The position numbers and the translations under genes were made by a program. Shown in pieces: positions 31,427 to 42,469 of a DNA stretch of 54,865 nt. Origin of the DNA: Scleroderma bovista (Eukaryota > Basidiomycota > Agaricomycetes > Boletales > Sclerodermataceae); assembly GCA_037178675.1 (NCBI GenBank), contig JAYMGJ010000379.1:1-54865 (forward strand), in the 5' to 3' direction. The number at the start of each line of letters is the position of its first letter. Within the stretch, counting starts at the first letter, position 1. The notes beneath the pieces are model-generated. The model made no database searches. It was not told the origin of the DNA and worked only from the letters and a program-made list of their open reading frames with translations.

Positions 31427-32189
31427 AACAGTGCTCTAGAACCCTTCTTAGGAGCCCTAATAGAGTACAGAACCTTCCCCTTACTGCTCAAGGGAAGACT
31501 GCACTTTGGGAGCACCAAATTTCGCGTTTTTGCTCTACAGAAGCTCAATCCAAGGGATTTGTGACACTCTGTGACCAGCTGTGACTCTACTTGTCATTCC
31601 AGGCCCCCTGACACTGCTCTTCTGGTCGGATCAATTCTTTTATTATCCCCCAGCCACTCCCATCAGTGGCACTGCTTCAGAAGCTCATCTCCAGATCTAA
31701 AGTTCAATCAATCACAGGTTGTGCTTCCCTTCTGTCTGAGTCACACAGAGTCACTCTGGCTCACTCTGACTCACTCTGCCGTGCATTATTCATCCCCTCT
31801 TGGCATTACTAATCCCCATTACTTCCCTTACCAATCACTTACCAATCATCCTTCAAATCATGCTTATCATGCTGCTTATCAATTCATGACTCATGCCCCT
31901 ATGATTCATATGCATTATGTCATTGCATATGCTCATTTAGCTTCGATCTACTCATCCCATGCTTTCCCCCCCTCTCTTTTGGGCCCCATGCAATGATTTT
32001 TCCATATTCTTGGTTATGCACCCCTTTTTACCTATGTTTTTGCTCTTTCCCTTGGCTCAGCAGCTTGTTCAGGCTCTCCCCATCAATGACTCAGCCTGAT
32101 TACACTGCTTATCAATCGCTTACCAATTTCTTACCAATCTCTTACCAAGCACTTAGTCATTTGTGCTTACAGGGCCACAGCCCCTCCTG

Positions 32190-32244
32190 TATATAAACCA
32201 GCAGCCAAAGGCTGCAAGGAAGTGTCTGCTTCCCCCTCAATAAA
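32190..32244 (+). promoter_or_regulatory. LTR core promoter and polyadenylation signal of family A
   Basis: TATATAAA at 32190-32197 is followed 42 bp later by AATAAA at 32239-32244, the usual order at the U3/R region of an LTR. Family B has TATTTAAA at 39651-39658 in the same relative place. Confidence 0.6.
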
Positions 32245-32801
32245 GCGACCACATTCACTCTCCCTCACTGTCTATAAGCTCTATCTCTGTCTTTGGACTT
32301 GTAGGTCACCCAGTGCTGGCCTAAAGCTCCTATATTGTTGTTTATCAGATATATCTTGTATCTGATCATTTCTCTAGGCTCAAGCGCAGTCTAGCATCAC
32401 TGTCCACTCTAACCCATCACTGTCCATCGCATTCTTGAAGCAGGAACTGTCCCCTTGCTTCCCTGTTGCTCCATCACTGCTATTACACCCCTATCATCAA
32501 TCTATCATCACTCTTCAATCCCAGGACTCTTCCTAACCACTGTGGTAGGCTGAAGAGGAGTCAATACCATCCCCAGTCACATCTATTCCCCATCAGAAGC
32601 CCTTCCCTTCCCTCCTGCATCCTGCCTGAAGGCATGCAGCACATCCCCCTGAGGAGAATAAATACCAGAAACGCAAAGGGAGACCACCACTCGCATTTTG
32701 CTGTCATTTGGTGTTGGTTGTTGGTTGTTCTGACCTCTTCCCTCACTTAGGCACACACCGGTTCTTGCTTTTACCCCCAGTTTCCTGTCATCGATCAAAA
32801 C

Positions 32802-33868
32802 ATGTTGAACACTGCTAAGTCGAACAGCCCCATCGCCTCTGCTGCCACCGAGTCCAGGGATTGGACGAAGGCCCCAACACCGGAGCTTCAGTCCAGTAGC
32901 AAGGACAAGTCCGACGTCCTCGATGCCAAGGCGAAGGAACATTGTCATCGCAAGCAAGTGAAGAGGGAGGAGAAGCAGCATAGAGAAGAGGCGGAGAGGC
33001 GAGCGTGCGAAGAGGCGGAGGCAAGGGCTCATGAGGAGGCGGAGCACGCTAAGGTGGAGGCGGAGCAGAAGGCAAGAGAGGAGGTGGAGCGCCAGGTGCG
33101 TGAGCAAGTGGAGAAGGACAGGGCGGAGGTGCAGCGAAGGGCTGCAGAGGTCGCAGCGAGGCAGAGGGCGTTGGCGCAGGAAGCGTCGAAGAAAAGAACG
33201 AGGGAAGAGCTGGAGGCAGGTCCAAGTGGTGACCGGAGTGACAACGTCCGGTAAGTACTTTTATTAATATTCTTTGCTATTTTTAACTTCCTGGTAGGTG
33301 CGTTCACTGTGTGAAGCACAAAGCCAAGTGCGAAAGGGACCCAGAGAAACCCAAGCAGTGTGCGTGTATGAAGTGCGCTGGGCTCAAGGAGCGGTGTGAG
33401 TGGCTGGAGGTGGGGAACGCCGGGTCTGGGTCCAGTGGCGACAAGGGCAAGGGAAAGGCAGTTGAGACGTCACCACGAGGAGGGGAGAAGAGGAAGAAGA
33501 AGAAGATGGTTGCCAAGGTCATCATCGACGACGACATCGTCGAGGTGCCGGGGCCGTCTGGGCAGCAGTCTGGGTTTGACCCTGAACCATTCCTGGAGCG
33601 GCTGGACAGGCTGACCAGGGCCATTGAGGAGATGACCGGGCAGATGCGCTGGGTCGCAGATGCCACTCGCTCGGTGGCAAGGGGAAACGAGCGGCTGACG
33701 GCCGGCCTCAAGACTTTCCTCGAGGAGTGTCGTTTCTTCATGGTGCCCTGGGATGAGGACGAGGACGAGGAGGATAGCAAGGTGGAGGTCGACCAGGAGG
33801 AGGTCAAACAAGAAGTCCAGGGGCTCCATGAGGAGCAGGGGAACCCTGGCAGCGGTGTGCCGGAGTAG
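32802..33868 (+). CDS. Antisense gene in gypsy element: coiled coil plus Gal4-like Zn2Cys6 cluster
   Basis: Exons 32802-33250 and 33298-33868 with a 47-bp intron (GTAAGT..TAG) give 339 residues without lesions. Residues about 45-140 are a Glu/Arg/Lys/Ala coiled coil (EEAERRACEEAEARAHEEAE). Then CVHCVKHKAKC and, after nine residues plus CA, CMKCAGLKERC: two C-x2-C-x6-C halves spaced as in fungal Zn2Cys6 DNA-binding domains. A basic stretch GGEKRKKKKM may be a nuclear signal, and the C-terminus is very acidic (PWDEDEDEEDSKVEVD). It is GC-rich, lies between pol and the 3' LTR and is transcribed against them. It could be a DNA-binding regulator; that is inference. Confidence 0.75.
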
Positions 33869-34030
33869 GTGGTCCAGTCCAGAACTTGTAAATAGAAAAT
33901 GTAAATTAGTTTTACTTTTGTTTATAAAGAAAAGTGGACTGGATTTGTGAGTGATATTATAAGCCAGAGTGAAACAGAGAGGAGAGACAGAGAGAGAAAC
34001 AGATAAGAGAAATGGAGAGCGAGAGTATTA

Positions 34031-37000
34031 TTACATGGACGCGAGTGGTCCAGGTTTGTCTGGGTACCGGACATGATAGTCTTCTAACAGTTCCATTGCA
34101 TTGCCTAGTTCAGTGGCAAGAAGCCATGATGTTTCTTTGTCAGTCCCTTTGTAACCGGACCAACGTACCAAGTAAAGCAACTTGCACGTTTTGCGTCGAC
34201 GGTCAACCTTGGAGTCGAGGATCTCAGAGATCTCAAACTCCGGTTCACCATCCACTTCAACCGGTGGCAGAGGAGGCTGTATCCAGTCCGGTATGGTATT
34301 GGGTATGGCCGGTTCGAGTTGGGAGACGTGGAAGACGGGGTGAACTGCACGCATGGAATCTGGAAGACAGAGGGTAAAGGAGAGGGAGCCTACTTGCACG
34401 ATGATAGTGTAGGGCCCCAGGTTCTTCTCTGATAGCTTTTTGGATGGTTGAGTCGACCGGAAGTACTTGGCTTTCACATATACTTGATCGCCTACTTTGA
34501 AGTCTGGTGCCGGAGTACGTTTGGCATCAGCCGGACCGTGGTAGCGAAGTTGCGCGTGGGCCATTTCTTCTCGAAGGTATTGGTGCAGCGACTCAAGGTC
34601 GACTGCATAGTCACGAGCCCTGGCAGAGGTCATGTCGTGTTCTGGGTAGACAGAGATGTTAGGGTGGTAGCCCTTGTTAGCGAAGAACGGAGAGACTCCG
34701 GTGGTAGCACTAGGTGCATTGTTGTATGCGAACTCCGCCAATGGGAGTAGGTCCGCCCAGTTGTCCTGCTGGTAGTTGCAGTAGATCCGGAGGTACTGTT
34801 CAAGGGTCTGGTTAGACCGCTCTGTCTGGCCATCACCCTCCGGGTGGTAACCGGAGGTGAAGTGGAGGTGCATGTTGAGGGCCTTTCCGAGTGACCAGAA
34901 GAAGTGCAAGACAAACTCGGTACCGCGATCTGAGGTGACGTGGGCGGGGACACCGTGCTTGGAGAACATATGGAGTAAGAAGAGCTTTGCGAGCTCCGGG
35001 CTAGTGATGGTGTCGTGAGTAGGAATGAATATGGCTTGTTTAGAAAGCCGGTCTACCACGACCAGAATGGCAGTAAAGCCAGTAGATGAAGGGAGTTGCT
35101 CAATGAAATCCATCAAGATGGAATTCCATGGCTTCTCCGGTACAGGGAGCTGTTTCAGCAGCCCATAGGGTCTATGGTGCAGTGTCTTAGCTCATGCGCA
35201 AGAGGTACAGGACCGGACGTAATCCTTGACGAAGGTCCGGTGACCAGACCAAGTATACTCATGCCGGATTAGTTCTAGAGTCCGGTTTTGCCCAAAGTGA
35301 CCAGTGAGTGGGTGATCATGTTGATACCGGAGTACCCGGAGATGGAGGTCATCCAAGTCCGGTACGTATATGCGATCGTCTAGTTGTAGGAATCCTGCCT
35401 CGTCGGTGGACCAACAAGAGTCCGGTGGATCTGCAAGGTGGACCTGGGCAATGGGATCAGAGGGTAGTGCAGAGAGGATGTCGCTATGGAGTGTTTCCAC
35501 GTCCATGATTGCGACTGCATGGAGGACCGGAAACTCTAGGTAAGTAGCGCGAAGAGAATTAGAGAGCTGTTCTTGAGTGAATACCAGCCTAAGATTTTGA
35601 GGATTAACCCGGGCGTAGCCACTATCCCCCTCTTTGGGGTAGACGTCCCATTGTCTAGTGAGGGTGTCCGGCTTGGCACTGAGTTTCCCGGGATGGAAAC
35701 GAATGACAAGATTAAATTGCGAGAGAAATTCAGACCACCGGGCTTGCCGGCGGGACAGTACTTTTGAGGTGGAGAAATACTCAAGGTTTTTGTGGTCCGT
35801 GATGATGTCTATAGGGGAGGCGGAGCCTTCAAGGTAATGGCACCAGTTCTGGAATGCTTCGAAGATAGCAAGCAATTCCTTATCGTGGGTGTCGTAGTTC
35901 AGCTCCAGAGCAGTCAAGGTCCAGGAGTAGTACACAACCAGACGGATCTCTCCGTCAGTGCAGGTAATGGACAAGATGCCAGTGACGGCGTAGTCGGAGG
36001 CGTCTGTTTCCACGATGATAGGGGTATCCGGAATGAAGTGGGTGAGGATAGGCGCAGTAGTGAAGGCGTGCTTGAGAGCATTGAAAGAGTGTCGACAGTC
36101 CTCGGAGAAGTTCCAGGGAGCATCCTTCCAGGTGAGCCGGGTAAGGGAAACCACGATGTCGGAGTAGTTAAAGATAAACCGGTGGTAGAAGTTGGCGAAG
36201 CCTAGGAAGGACTGGATGTCCTTTACCTTTCATGGTTCAGGCCAGTCGGAGATGGTTTGGATCTTGTCCGGAGACATAGTCAAACTGTCCGGAGAGAGGC
36301 GATAGCCAAGGTACTCTACCGAGTCTGAGTGGAACTCACACTTTTCCGGTTTGGCGAAAAGGCCATGTAACCAGAGACGGCGGAGCACTTCCTGGACGTG
36401 CTGCTGGTGGGACTCCATATCCTCGGAGTAGATTAGAATGTCGTTGAGGTATACAACGACGCAGACATCTAGCATGTCAGTGAAGATGGTGTTGACAAAG
36501 CGCTGGAAGGCTGCCGGGGCGTTAGTGAGGCCAAAGGGCATTACTAACCACTCGTAGGACCCATAGCGCGTACGGAAGGCGGTCTTCCACTCGTCGCCTG
36601 GAGCAATCCGGACTAGATGGTACGCATGCCGGAGATCAATCTTTGAATAGATTTTAGCGCGGCTAGGTGAGTCCAAAAGATCAGAGATTAGGGGGAGTGG
36701 ATAGCGATCCTTCTTGGTAATTTTGTTTAGGCCCCGGAAGTCAACACAGAGGCGGAGTGAGCCATCCTTCTTCTTTATGAAGAGGACCGGAGCAGCGTGG
36801 GAGGAGGTGGTAGGACGGATGAAACCTGTATTAAGATTCTTGTCGATGAAGGTCTGGAGAGCAGAGAGCTCAACCGGAGACAGTGAGTAGAGAGTTCCCA
36901 AAGGTGGAGAGGTACCTTCTTCAAGGTTGATCTTCAGATCGTACTCGCAATGTGGGGGAAGTTCAGAGGCCTTTGCCTTACTGAACACGTCCGCATAATC

Positions 37001-37668
37001 GCGATACTCCAGAGGGATGATGTCCAAGTCCAGCAGAGTAGAGGCGGAGGAAGAACGAGCCTTCGCTGAGTCAGAGGGACGCAGCTGGAGTTGGTATTTG
37101 GTGGATCCCTCTAACTTGCACGCACGCACGAATGCGGCTGCGTTAATCAGAGAGATGTGTGGAGGGGTGCAAACCGGAGTGTCGACAGATGGTGCAAGGC
37201 CAGGGTCAGATTGGCCAGAGAGGCCGGAGACAGGGTTACCGGACAGAACCGGAGAGGGAGTCGACGGGGGCGCTGGCAAACTTTCTGCAAGTGTTCAGAA
37301 TGTTAAACTGCTCAATACCCAGTCAATCGACGGATTGTAGCGGGTGAGCCAGTTATGTCCGAGAACGATTTTGCATTGAGAATCCAGCGGAGTTAGGTAA
37401 AAGGTCATGGGGGTGACATCACCGGATGTGGGGAACTTCACTGATAGGTCGATGGCTTGAGTAATTACAAAATTTGAGGTACCGTCGAAAAGCTGGAGTA
37501 CAATCGGGGAAACGGAGTAAGTGAGGAGGGAGTGTCTGAGAGCATATTTGGTATCTACAAAACAGTGCGTGGAACCGGAGTCCACAAGCGCATGGAGTTC
37601 TGGTAAATCGTAAGATAAAAGGAAAACATGGGGCATAAGAGAGTTAGGATCGTAAAGAGCAGACGTGT
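34031..37668 (-). pseudogene. Gypsy pol: protease, RT, RNase H, integrase, chromodomain
   Basis: One frame from 37668 to the TAA at 34031, interrupted by TGA at 37295-37297, 36230-36232 and 35192-35194. Protease: LHALVDSGSTHCFVD and IVLGHNWL. RT: LRLCVDFRGLNKITKKDRYP, KIDLRHAYH, FGLTNAPAAFQ, and VVYLNDILIYS, where the second residue of the YxDD box is Asn instead of Asp (36443-36445). RNase H: VETDASDYAV, DKELLAIFEAF, TDHKNLEYF. Integrase: HDHPLTGHFGQNRT with CTSC, then MDFIEQLP, TSDRGTEFV and GYHPEGDGQTERSNQTLEQ. A chromodomain (YLVRWSGYKGTDKETSWLLA) ends it. Upstream the frame is cut at 37668 by the family B element. Confidence 0.93.
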
Positions 37669-37835
37669 TGTCACGCACCAAACAGGTTTGGTACAGTGAA
37701 CATGGAAGATAACGCCTATATTGAATGATCCTTATGCGAAGGATAAGCACGACAGACCCTCATCGTAGCCATCTATCACACAAGAACCGCCAAGAAGCAG
37801 AAGAAACTGAAGGAATAACATCAATTGTGGTATGA

Positions 37836-38385
37836 GTAGAGTTTTAAAGTCCAGTCCAGTCCGGTTTTTTTGCCTTTTTTGGAAATGGACTGGACTGGAC
37901 TGCTTTGGGAAGCCTGTGAATGGTTCATGGACTGCTTAAAGACTGGTCCAAAGCAGTTGCAACCGGTTTTTCAAAAAACTGGTCCAAAACCACTCAAAAA
38001 CTGGTCCAAACCACTCAAAAACCAGGTTTTTTGCATTTTATTGATGTTTTTCACATCAAAGGTGTGTCAGATAGCATCTAAATACTATGTATACACTGTA
38101 GGAATTAGATACAAGTCATTACATATTTATCTGTGCCATACTTCATCTAAAAAGATCAATTTTACACCCCTTAAGACCCACTGCAGGCCAAAATTAGCCT
38201 GTAATATAGGGGGTTTTCTACCATATATGTATTGCTTACATAATGCGGTTGCAACCGGTTGCAACTGGTCTTTTTCATCATTCCCAAAAGTAGGCAACTG
38301 GCAACTGCAGTCCAGTTGTGACTGGTCTGGTCCAGTCCGGTTTCCAGTCTTTTTGCAGTCCTATGGACTGGACTTTAAAACTCTA
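37836..38385. mobile_element. 550-bp hAT-type MITE inside copy B2
   Basis: Termini TAGAGTTTTAAAGTCCAGTC and its inverted copy at the right end, flanked by the 8-bp duplication GGTATGAG (37828-37835 and 38386-38393). The 8-bp duplication and TAGAG ends match the hAT superfamily. The interior repeats AACTGGTCC and GGTTGCAACCGG-like words and has no transposase. The sequence around it aligns with copy B1 without it. Confidence 0.9.
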
Positions 38386-38604
38386 GGTATGAGAAAGGAA
38401 TGCACACATCTGCAGTCCAGCTCCCATACCAGAATGATCAAAGAAGGCGAAGAATTGATGGAGAAACGAAGGAGAAAGAGAAGAAATGATTTTTAGTGCC
38501 CAAATGTCATTTTTAGGCACCCAGTGCCGGCATTCCGATATTTTGAATAGCTCCATTGTTTCTAAAGCTATCAGGCATGTGACTATACTGTCAGAGAGCC
38601 TAGA

Positions 38605-39060
38605 ATGTGGTCTATCTGCCTGTCAAGTTCCGACGCAAATCCGTTCATTTCCCACGGAGATATTCCCCCCGCAATCCAGATGTTCACTTCATCGCTCACT
38701 ATGGAGTCCATATTTTCTCTGGATCATTTCTCTGCTATTGCTGCAGATCTCCACTATGTCCTGCTCTTAGGACAGCCTCTCCCAGAGTTCCTGTGCACTG
38801 CCTGGCACATATCTTCCCAGCCTGCTCCCTCAGTCCCTCTCGTTCTCAGTCTATTGTCAAGCTTGAGAAGTCTTCTCTGGTCATCTCTGTGTCCCCTGAG
38901 CCCTCAGCCTATGGTCCCTTCCTCCCAGATACTTGCCATGTCCATCTTCCTCTGTCGTTTGTCTCACTTCCCTGGATGCATCAAATTCAATACTCTATCT
39001 GCTTCCCTACTTTCAGATGACGTCCCCCAGCACCATGACAGTTATTCCCCCACTTTATAG
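38605..39060 (+). pseudogene. Family B U3 ORF (copy B2), internally deleted
   Basis: The first half is intact (NPFISHGDIPPAIQMF, LHYVLLLGQPLPEFLCTAWH, ISSQPAPSVPLVLS) and still has the base lost in copy B1. After CTCGTTCTC about 60 bp present in B1 are missing, which throws the rest (SIVKLEKSSLVISVSPEPSA, YGPFLPDTCHVHLPL) into another frame. Confidence 0.55.
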
Positions 39061-40288
39061 TGTTATTAGGAAGAAGAACCCTCTCTTGTTCTTTCCCAGA
39101 AGAGAGCTCGTCAAGGGAGCCCATGGTTGCGCTTCAGCGGCGCTAGAACACATGCACTATACCTTAGTGTATGCTGACCCCCCAAAAGACCTCTGGACCC
39201 CTGGTACCCTTCTTGTGGCTGTTTTGTCTCGGATCAATCCCCCTATTAATCTCAGGTCTTCCCCATTGTTGTCCCATCAAATTCCTGATGGTACACAGCC
39301 CCCCATCAAACTTCTTAGGCTGTGCATCAATGACTCCTTCTGCTGTGCAGTGACTCATCCCTTGCTTACTGATGCTCTCTTGTCATCAGTATTACTCTAT
39401 CCCTTTCGCATTTTTGGTATATTACTCAGCTGATGACTCACTCCCTTACCAATCAATCTTGTCATGCAGCTTACTCATTCCTTTACTCAGCAGCTTATTC
39501 ATGCTCCCTATGCTTACTCATTCCTGCTTATCCCTTGCTTACTGATCGCTTACAAACCCCTTACAAAGCTCTTACCAATCCCTTACCAATCCTTGACAAA
39601 TTCTGCTTACTCCCTTCTCTTTTTGTACTTTAATGCTGTGCCCCCCCATGTATTTAAACCCCTGGGCTCAGCCCAGTGAAAAAAGACCCAATTGCACAAA
39701 ATTATCCCTCTCTCAGACTCTCTCAATCAGTATCCCTTCAATCTTTGAGTCCTTGTAGGCTTCAGTGAAGGTCTAAAGGCTCAATATTGTCAAGTTTATC
39801 CAAGTTATTCAAGATCTATTCTTTATACTAGGCTCAAGCAGAGTCTAGGCTTCATACCAGTCAATCTTCATCACCTCTGGACATCAGAGGCATCTCTGCC
39901 CCTTTGCTGCACCAATCTCTAGGTGTAGTATCGCTGTTTCAGTCTCAGTCAACCCAATCCCCGCTTTGACACTTCCTAGGCTTTAGGAAGAGTCCAGACC
40001 CCTATCCCCTTCGTCTTCTATTACTCCTGTACCCCAGGAGTATCCTGCATCATCGTCTGCATCACCCTGTTGGTGTAGATCCCCTTCCCCCCTCCTCAGC
40101 ACATCCTCTCTGGACACCACGGAGGTAAACCACCACTCGCACTTTTTCGTAGTCCTTTGTTGGTGTTGTGTTTGGGTTATTACTCTGAGCCAAATCCACA
40201 CTTTGACTCACAGTGTTGAGGCGAGCCTCCTTGGGTGCACTTCCGGAGTCAACGCAGCTCGCCGGTTGTGCGGAGGGCTGGGAGCTGC

Positions 40289-41696
40289 TTACTCTTTTTT
40301 TGACTCGGAGTTGGCACCCGAGTTGGAGTCCGTCTTAGCGGACTCAGCAGCGATGGCTGCAGCACGAGCCTTGGCCTTTTTGGTCTTCTTTGGACAGTTG
40401 TCCACGAAATGACCGGTGCCTCCGCAGAACATGCAGAGGTTGTTGTCCAGATGCCGTTTGCGCTCGTCTGCGGTTAGCTTCCCGTCCTTACCAAGCTTGT
40501 TGGTTAAGTCCGGTCTGGAACCAGAGGAGGACTGGTTGCTGGTCGCTTTAGACGAGCCAGAGGAGTTGGCGGAGCTGGGGGAGTTTCCGGTCTTGGATTT
40601 CTCCTGACCGGAGTTGGATGAGTTTCCTCCGGAGTTGGAGGACTTGGTTGTGGACGAGGTGGGCTGACTCTTCGTCGTGCGAGAGATCTCATCTTTGCGC
40701 TCCCAATAGCGTGCGTCAATCTCTTGGCAAAGAGCCCTCAACCCATGCAGAGTCAGGGGTTTCCTGACTCGAGCGATTTCATCCTTGAGACGATCCAGGA
40801 ACCCGGAGTAAAACAGGCGGCGGAGCGCGCCATCCCCGTAGTCCTGGACCTGCGAGGCGAGTCGGTTGAAGTCTACTATATACCATGTAACGCGGTGAGC
40901 ATCCTTCATCCGGAGATGCTTGAGTTGATGCTCAGCATCAGTGATGGGGTCGTGAGGCCCAAAGGTGCTTTGCAGCTCAGCGACGAAATGGACCCAACTG
41001 TCCATCCAGAGTGGGTGGTCAGCCAGATCACCGGAGTTGAGGAGGTCCAGTTCGAACCACTCCAACGTCATACCTTTGAGATAGGACTGGGCAAATGTTA
41101 CCTTAGCCCTATCTAGGCGGAACCCTTTGGCGCAGTCCTGGAAGCAGAGCTCACATTGGACCAAGAAGGTCCTGAGCTTTTTTGGGTCCGTACCATCGAA
41201 GGTGTCCAGTTCACGGACTTTGGCACGGGAGGAAGAGGTGTCATTGGTCCAGTGGGAGGAGCGGGAGAGGCGATTGACAGCGATTGCTAAATTTTGGAAA
41301 ACAGCTAGACCAGGGTCTAGCTCATCCATTGCGTCGATGAAGTCGTCATTGTTGTTGTCGTCATTGTTGTCGCCATCTCCGGGGTCATCCGGATCAGCTC
41401 CGGGTCCGTCCTCGGGGCCGGTCATGACGGTAGGGGAATCGATCACCAGAAACGCATTCATGGTGACAAAAGTCCACAGAACCACGAAGGCTCTGGGATG
41501 CAGCATCCCGACACAGAGTCAAAGACGCTGCTGGGTTGCAAGCTGTAAAGCTCCGGAATTGGCTAATGGAAGCCGGAGGTTGCCTGCGGTTAGACAGGGC
41601 TTGTTGGGCAGCAGAGAGATGGAGGTCGTCTACTGCACCTGCTTCCTCAGCAAGTGCTGCAGCGGTACGAGCGCGAGAGCACGTAGTCATAGTCAT
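40289..41696 (-). pseudogene. Gypsy gag
   Basis: The main frame, 41506-40289, has an acidic linker, then FRLDRAKVTFAQSYLKGMTL, HWVHF-like SWVHFVAELQSTFGPHDPI, WYIVDFNRLASQVQDYGDGA, a Ser/Asn-rich linker and a zinc knuckle CMFCGGTGHFVDNC (C-x2-C-x4-H-x4-C), ending ANSESKKE. The likely start MTMTTCSRARTAAALAEEAG at 41696 is in another frame, so a frameshift lies near 41480-41510, or translation begins inside. Protease follows in another frame beyond the family B insertion. Confidence 0.85.
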
Positions 41697-41766
41697 AAGA
41701 GATGGAGAATAGTTTGCGTATGAGGTATGGAAACAGTGAACCCACACAGGTGTGAGTCTGAAATAC

Positions 41767-42364
41767 TGTCAAGTCTGGGTCTACTCCAGTAGGGGGTCCA
41801 GTCAAGTCCAGACGAAAGTGGACGAAGGAGGAGGGCAGATGCTGGACAAGAGATTAGTCCGGCCGGAGTTGGTGACCGATTGGGTTCAACGACTAAGGAC
41901 AATGAGCGTTGACCCCTTGTGTAGGTTCCGGTCAAGGGAAGGAGACAGAGATGGAGACAGAGATGGACGAGAACAGGAGTAGTGACTTATGTTGATTTCA
42001 GACTGAGGTCTACAAGGTAAACTAGAGGGTACTTATACTAAGTAGAAACTAGGGTCGAGTACATACGGTGACAAGTAAACAACCTAATAGCGGACAAGGG
42101 ATGACCGGAGTTGGGACTAGGTCAGGTCCGGTGAAAATGCTACAAGGTATAGGATATATCGAGTTCACGGAGAACTCACGTCAAGGCAGGGTAGACGGCG
42201 AGGTGTAGTAAGAGCGAATGGAGTATAGACCAAGGGTCGTAGTTAATGGAAGGTTATCTGCGCGACCGTGACCGGAGTAACTGAGAACAACCGGAGTTGA
42301 GCTATGGGGCTGCAATGCGACTGGAGTAACCAGATAAGATTTGGAGTTGGACATGGTCGTAACA
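41767..42364 (-). mobile_element. Gypsy 5' LTR
   Basis: 598 bp with the same ends as the 3' LTR. Over the first 140 bp the two LTRs differ at about nine sites, nearly all transitions. GTAGA follows at 42365-42369. I could not identify the primer-binding site next to 41766. Confidence 0.9.
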
Positions 42365-42469
42365 GTAGATCCTTCTCATACTTCAGCTATACTCTTGATT
42401 TCTCTGCTTCATATGACATTTTACAGGCAGTTTGTTAACTTAATCGCATAAGTGTCATATATTGCAATC

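Larger units (their letters stand above)
30416..32757 (+). mobile_element. Family A LTR-like element, complete copy (2342 bp)
   Basis: TGTCACGCACC to GGCACACA, flanked by CCGG at 30412-30415 and 32758-32761. It contains near the start the inverted repeat ACCAAAC/GTTTGGT, two tandem copies of a block with CATCTATCGCACAAGAA, the 165-codon ORF, then a TATA box (32190) and AATAAA (32239). There is no gag, pol, primer site or second LTR, so it looks like a solo LTR of an unseen retrotransposon. A non-autonomous element that moves as a unit is the alternative. Confidence 0.85.
37669..40212 (+). mobile_element. Family B LTR-like element (copy B2) with a nested MITE
   Basis: TGTCACGCACCAAACAGG to TTTGACTCACA, flanked by GTGT at 37665-37668 and 40213-40216. 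Without the MITE it is about 1986 bp. It shares with family A the ends, the ACCAAAC/GTTTGGT inverted repeat, a block around GGCACCCAGTGCCGGCATTC and the U3 ORF, but its 3' half is different. Removing it and one GTGT joins gypsy sequence EARL to NTSALYDPNSLMPHV in frame, proving it is an insertion. Confidence 0.9.
29658..42364 (-). mobile_element. Ty3/gypsy chromovirus-type retrotransposon, full length with nested insertions
   Basis: Two LTRs (29658-30290 and 41767-42364) enclose gag, pol and an antisense gene. The element is flanked by the 5-bp duplication GTAGA at 29653-29657 and 42365-42369. Its own length without the two nested elements is about 7.8 kb. Order on the minus strand: 5' LTR, gag, protease, RT, RNase H, integrase, chromodomain, antisense gene, polypurine tract, 3' LTR. 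Pol carries three TGA codons and an Asp to Asn change in the RT active site, so it cannot move by itself. Confidence 0.92.
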
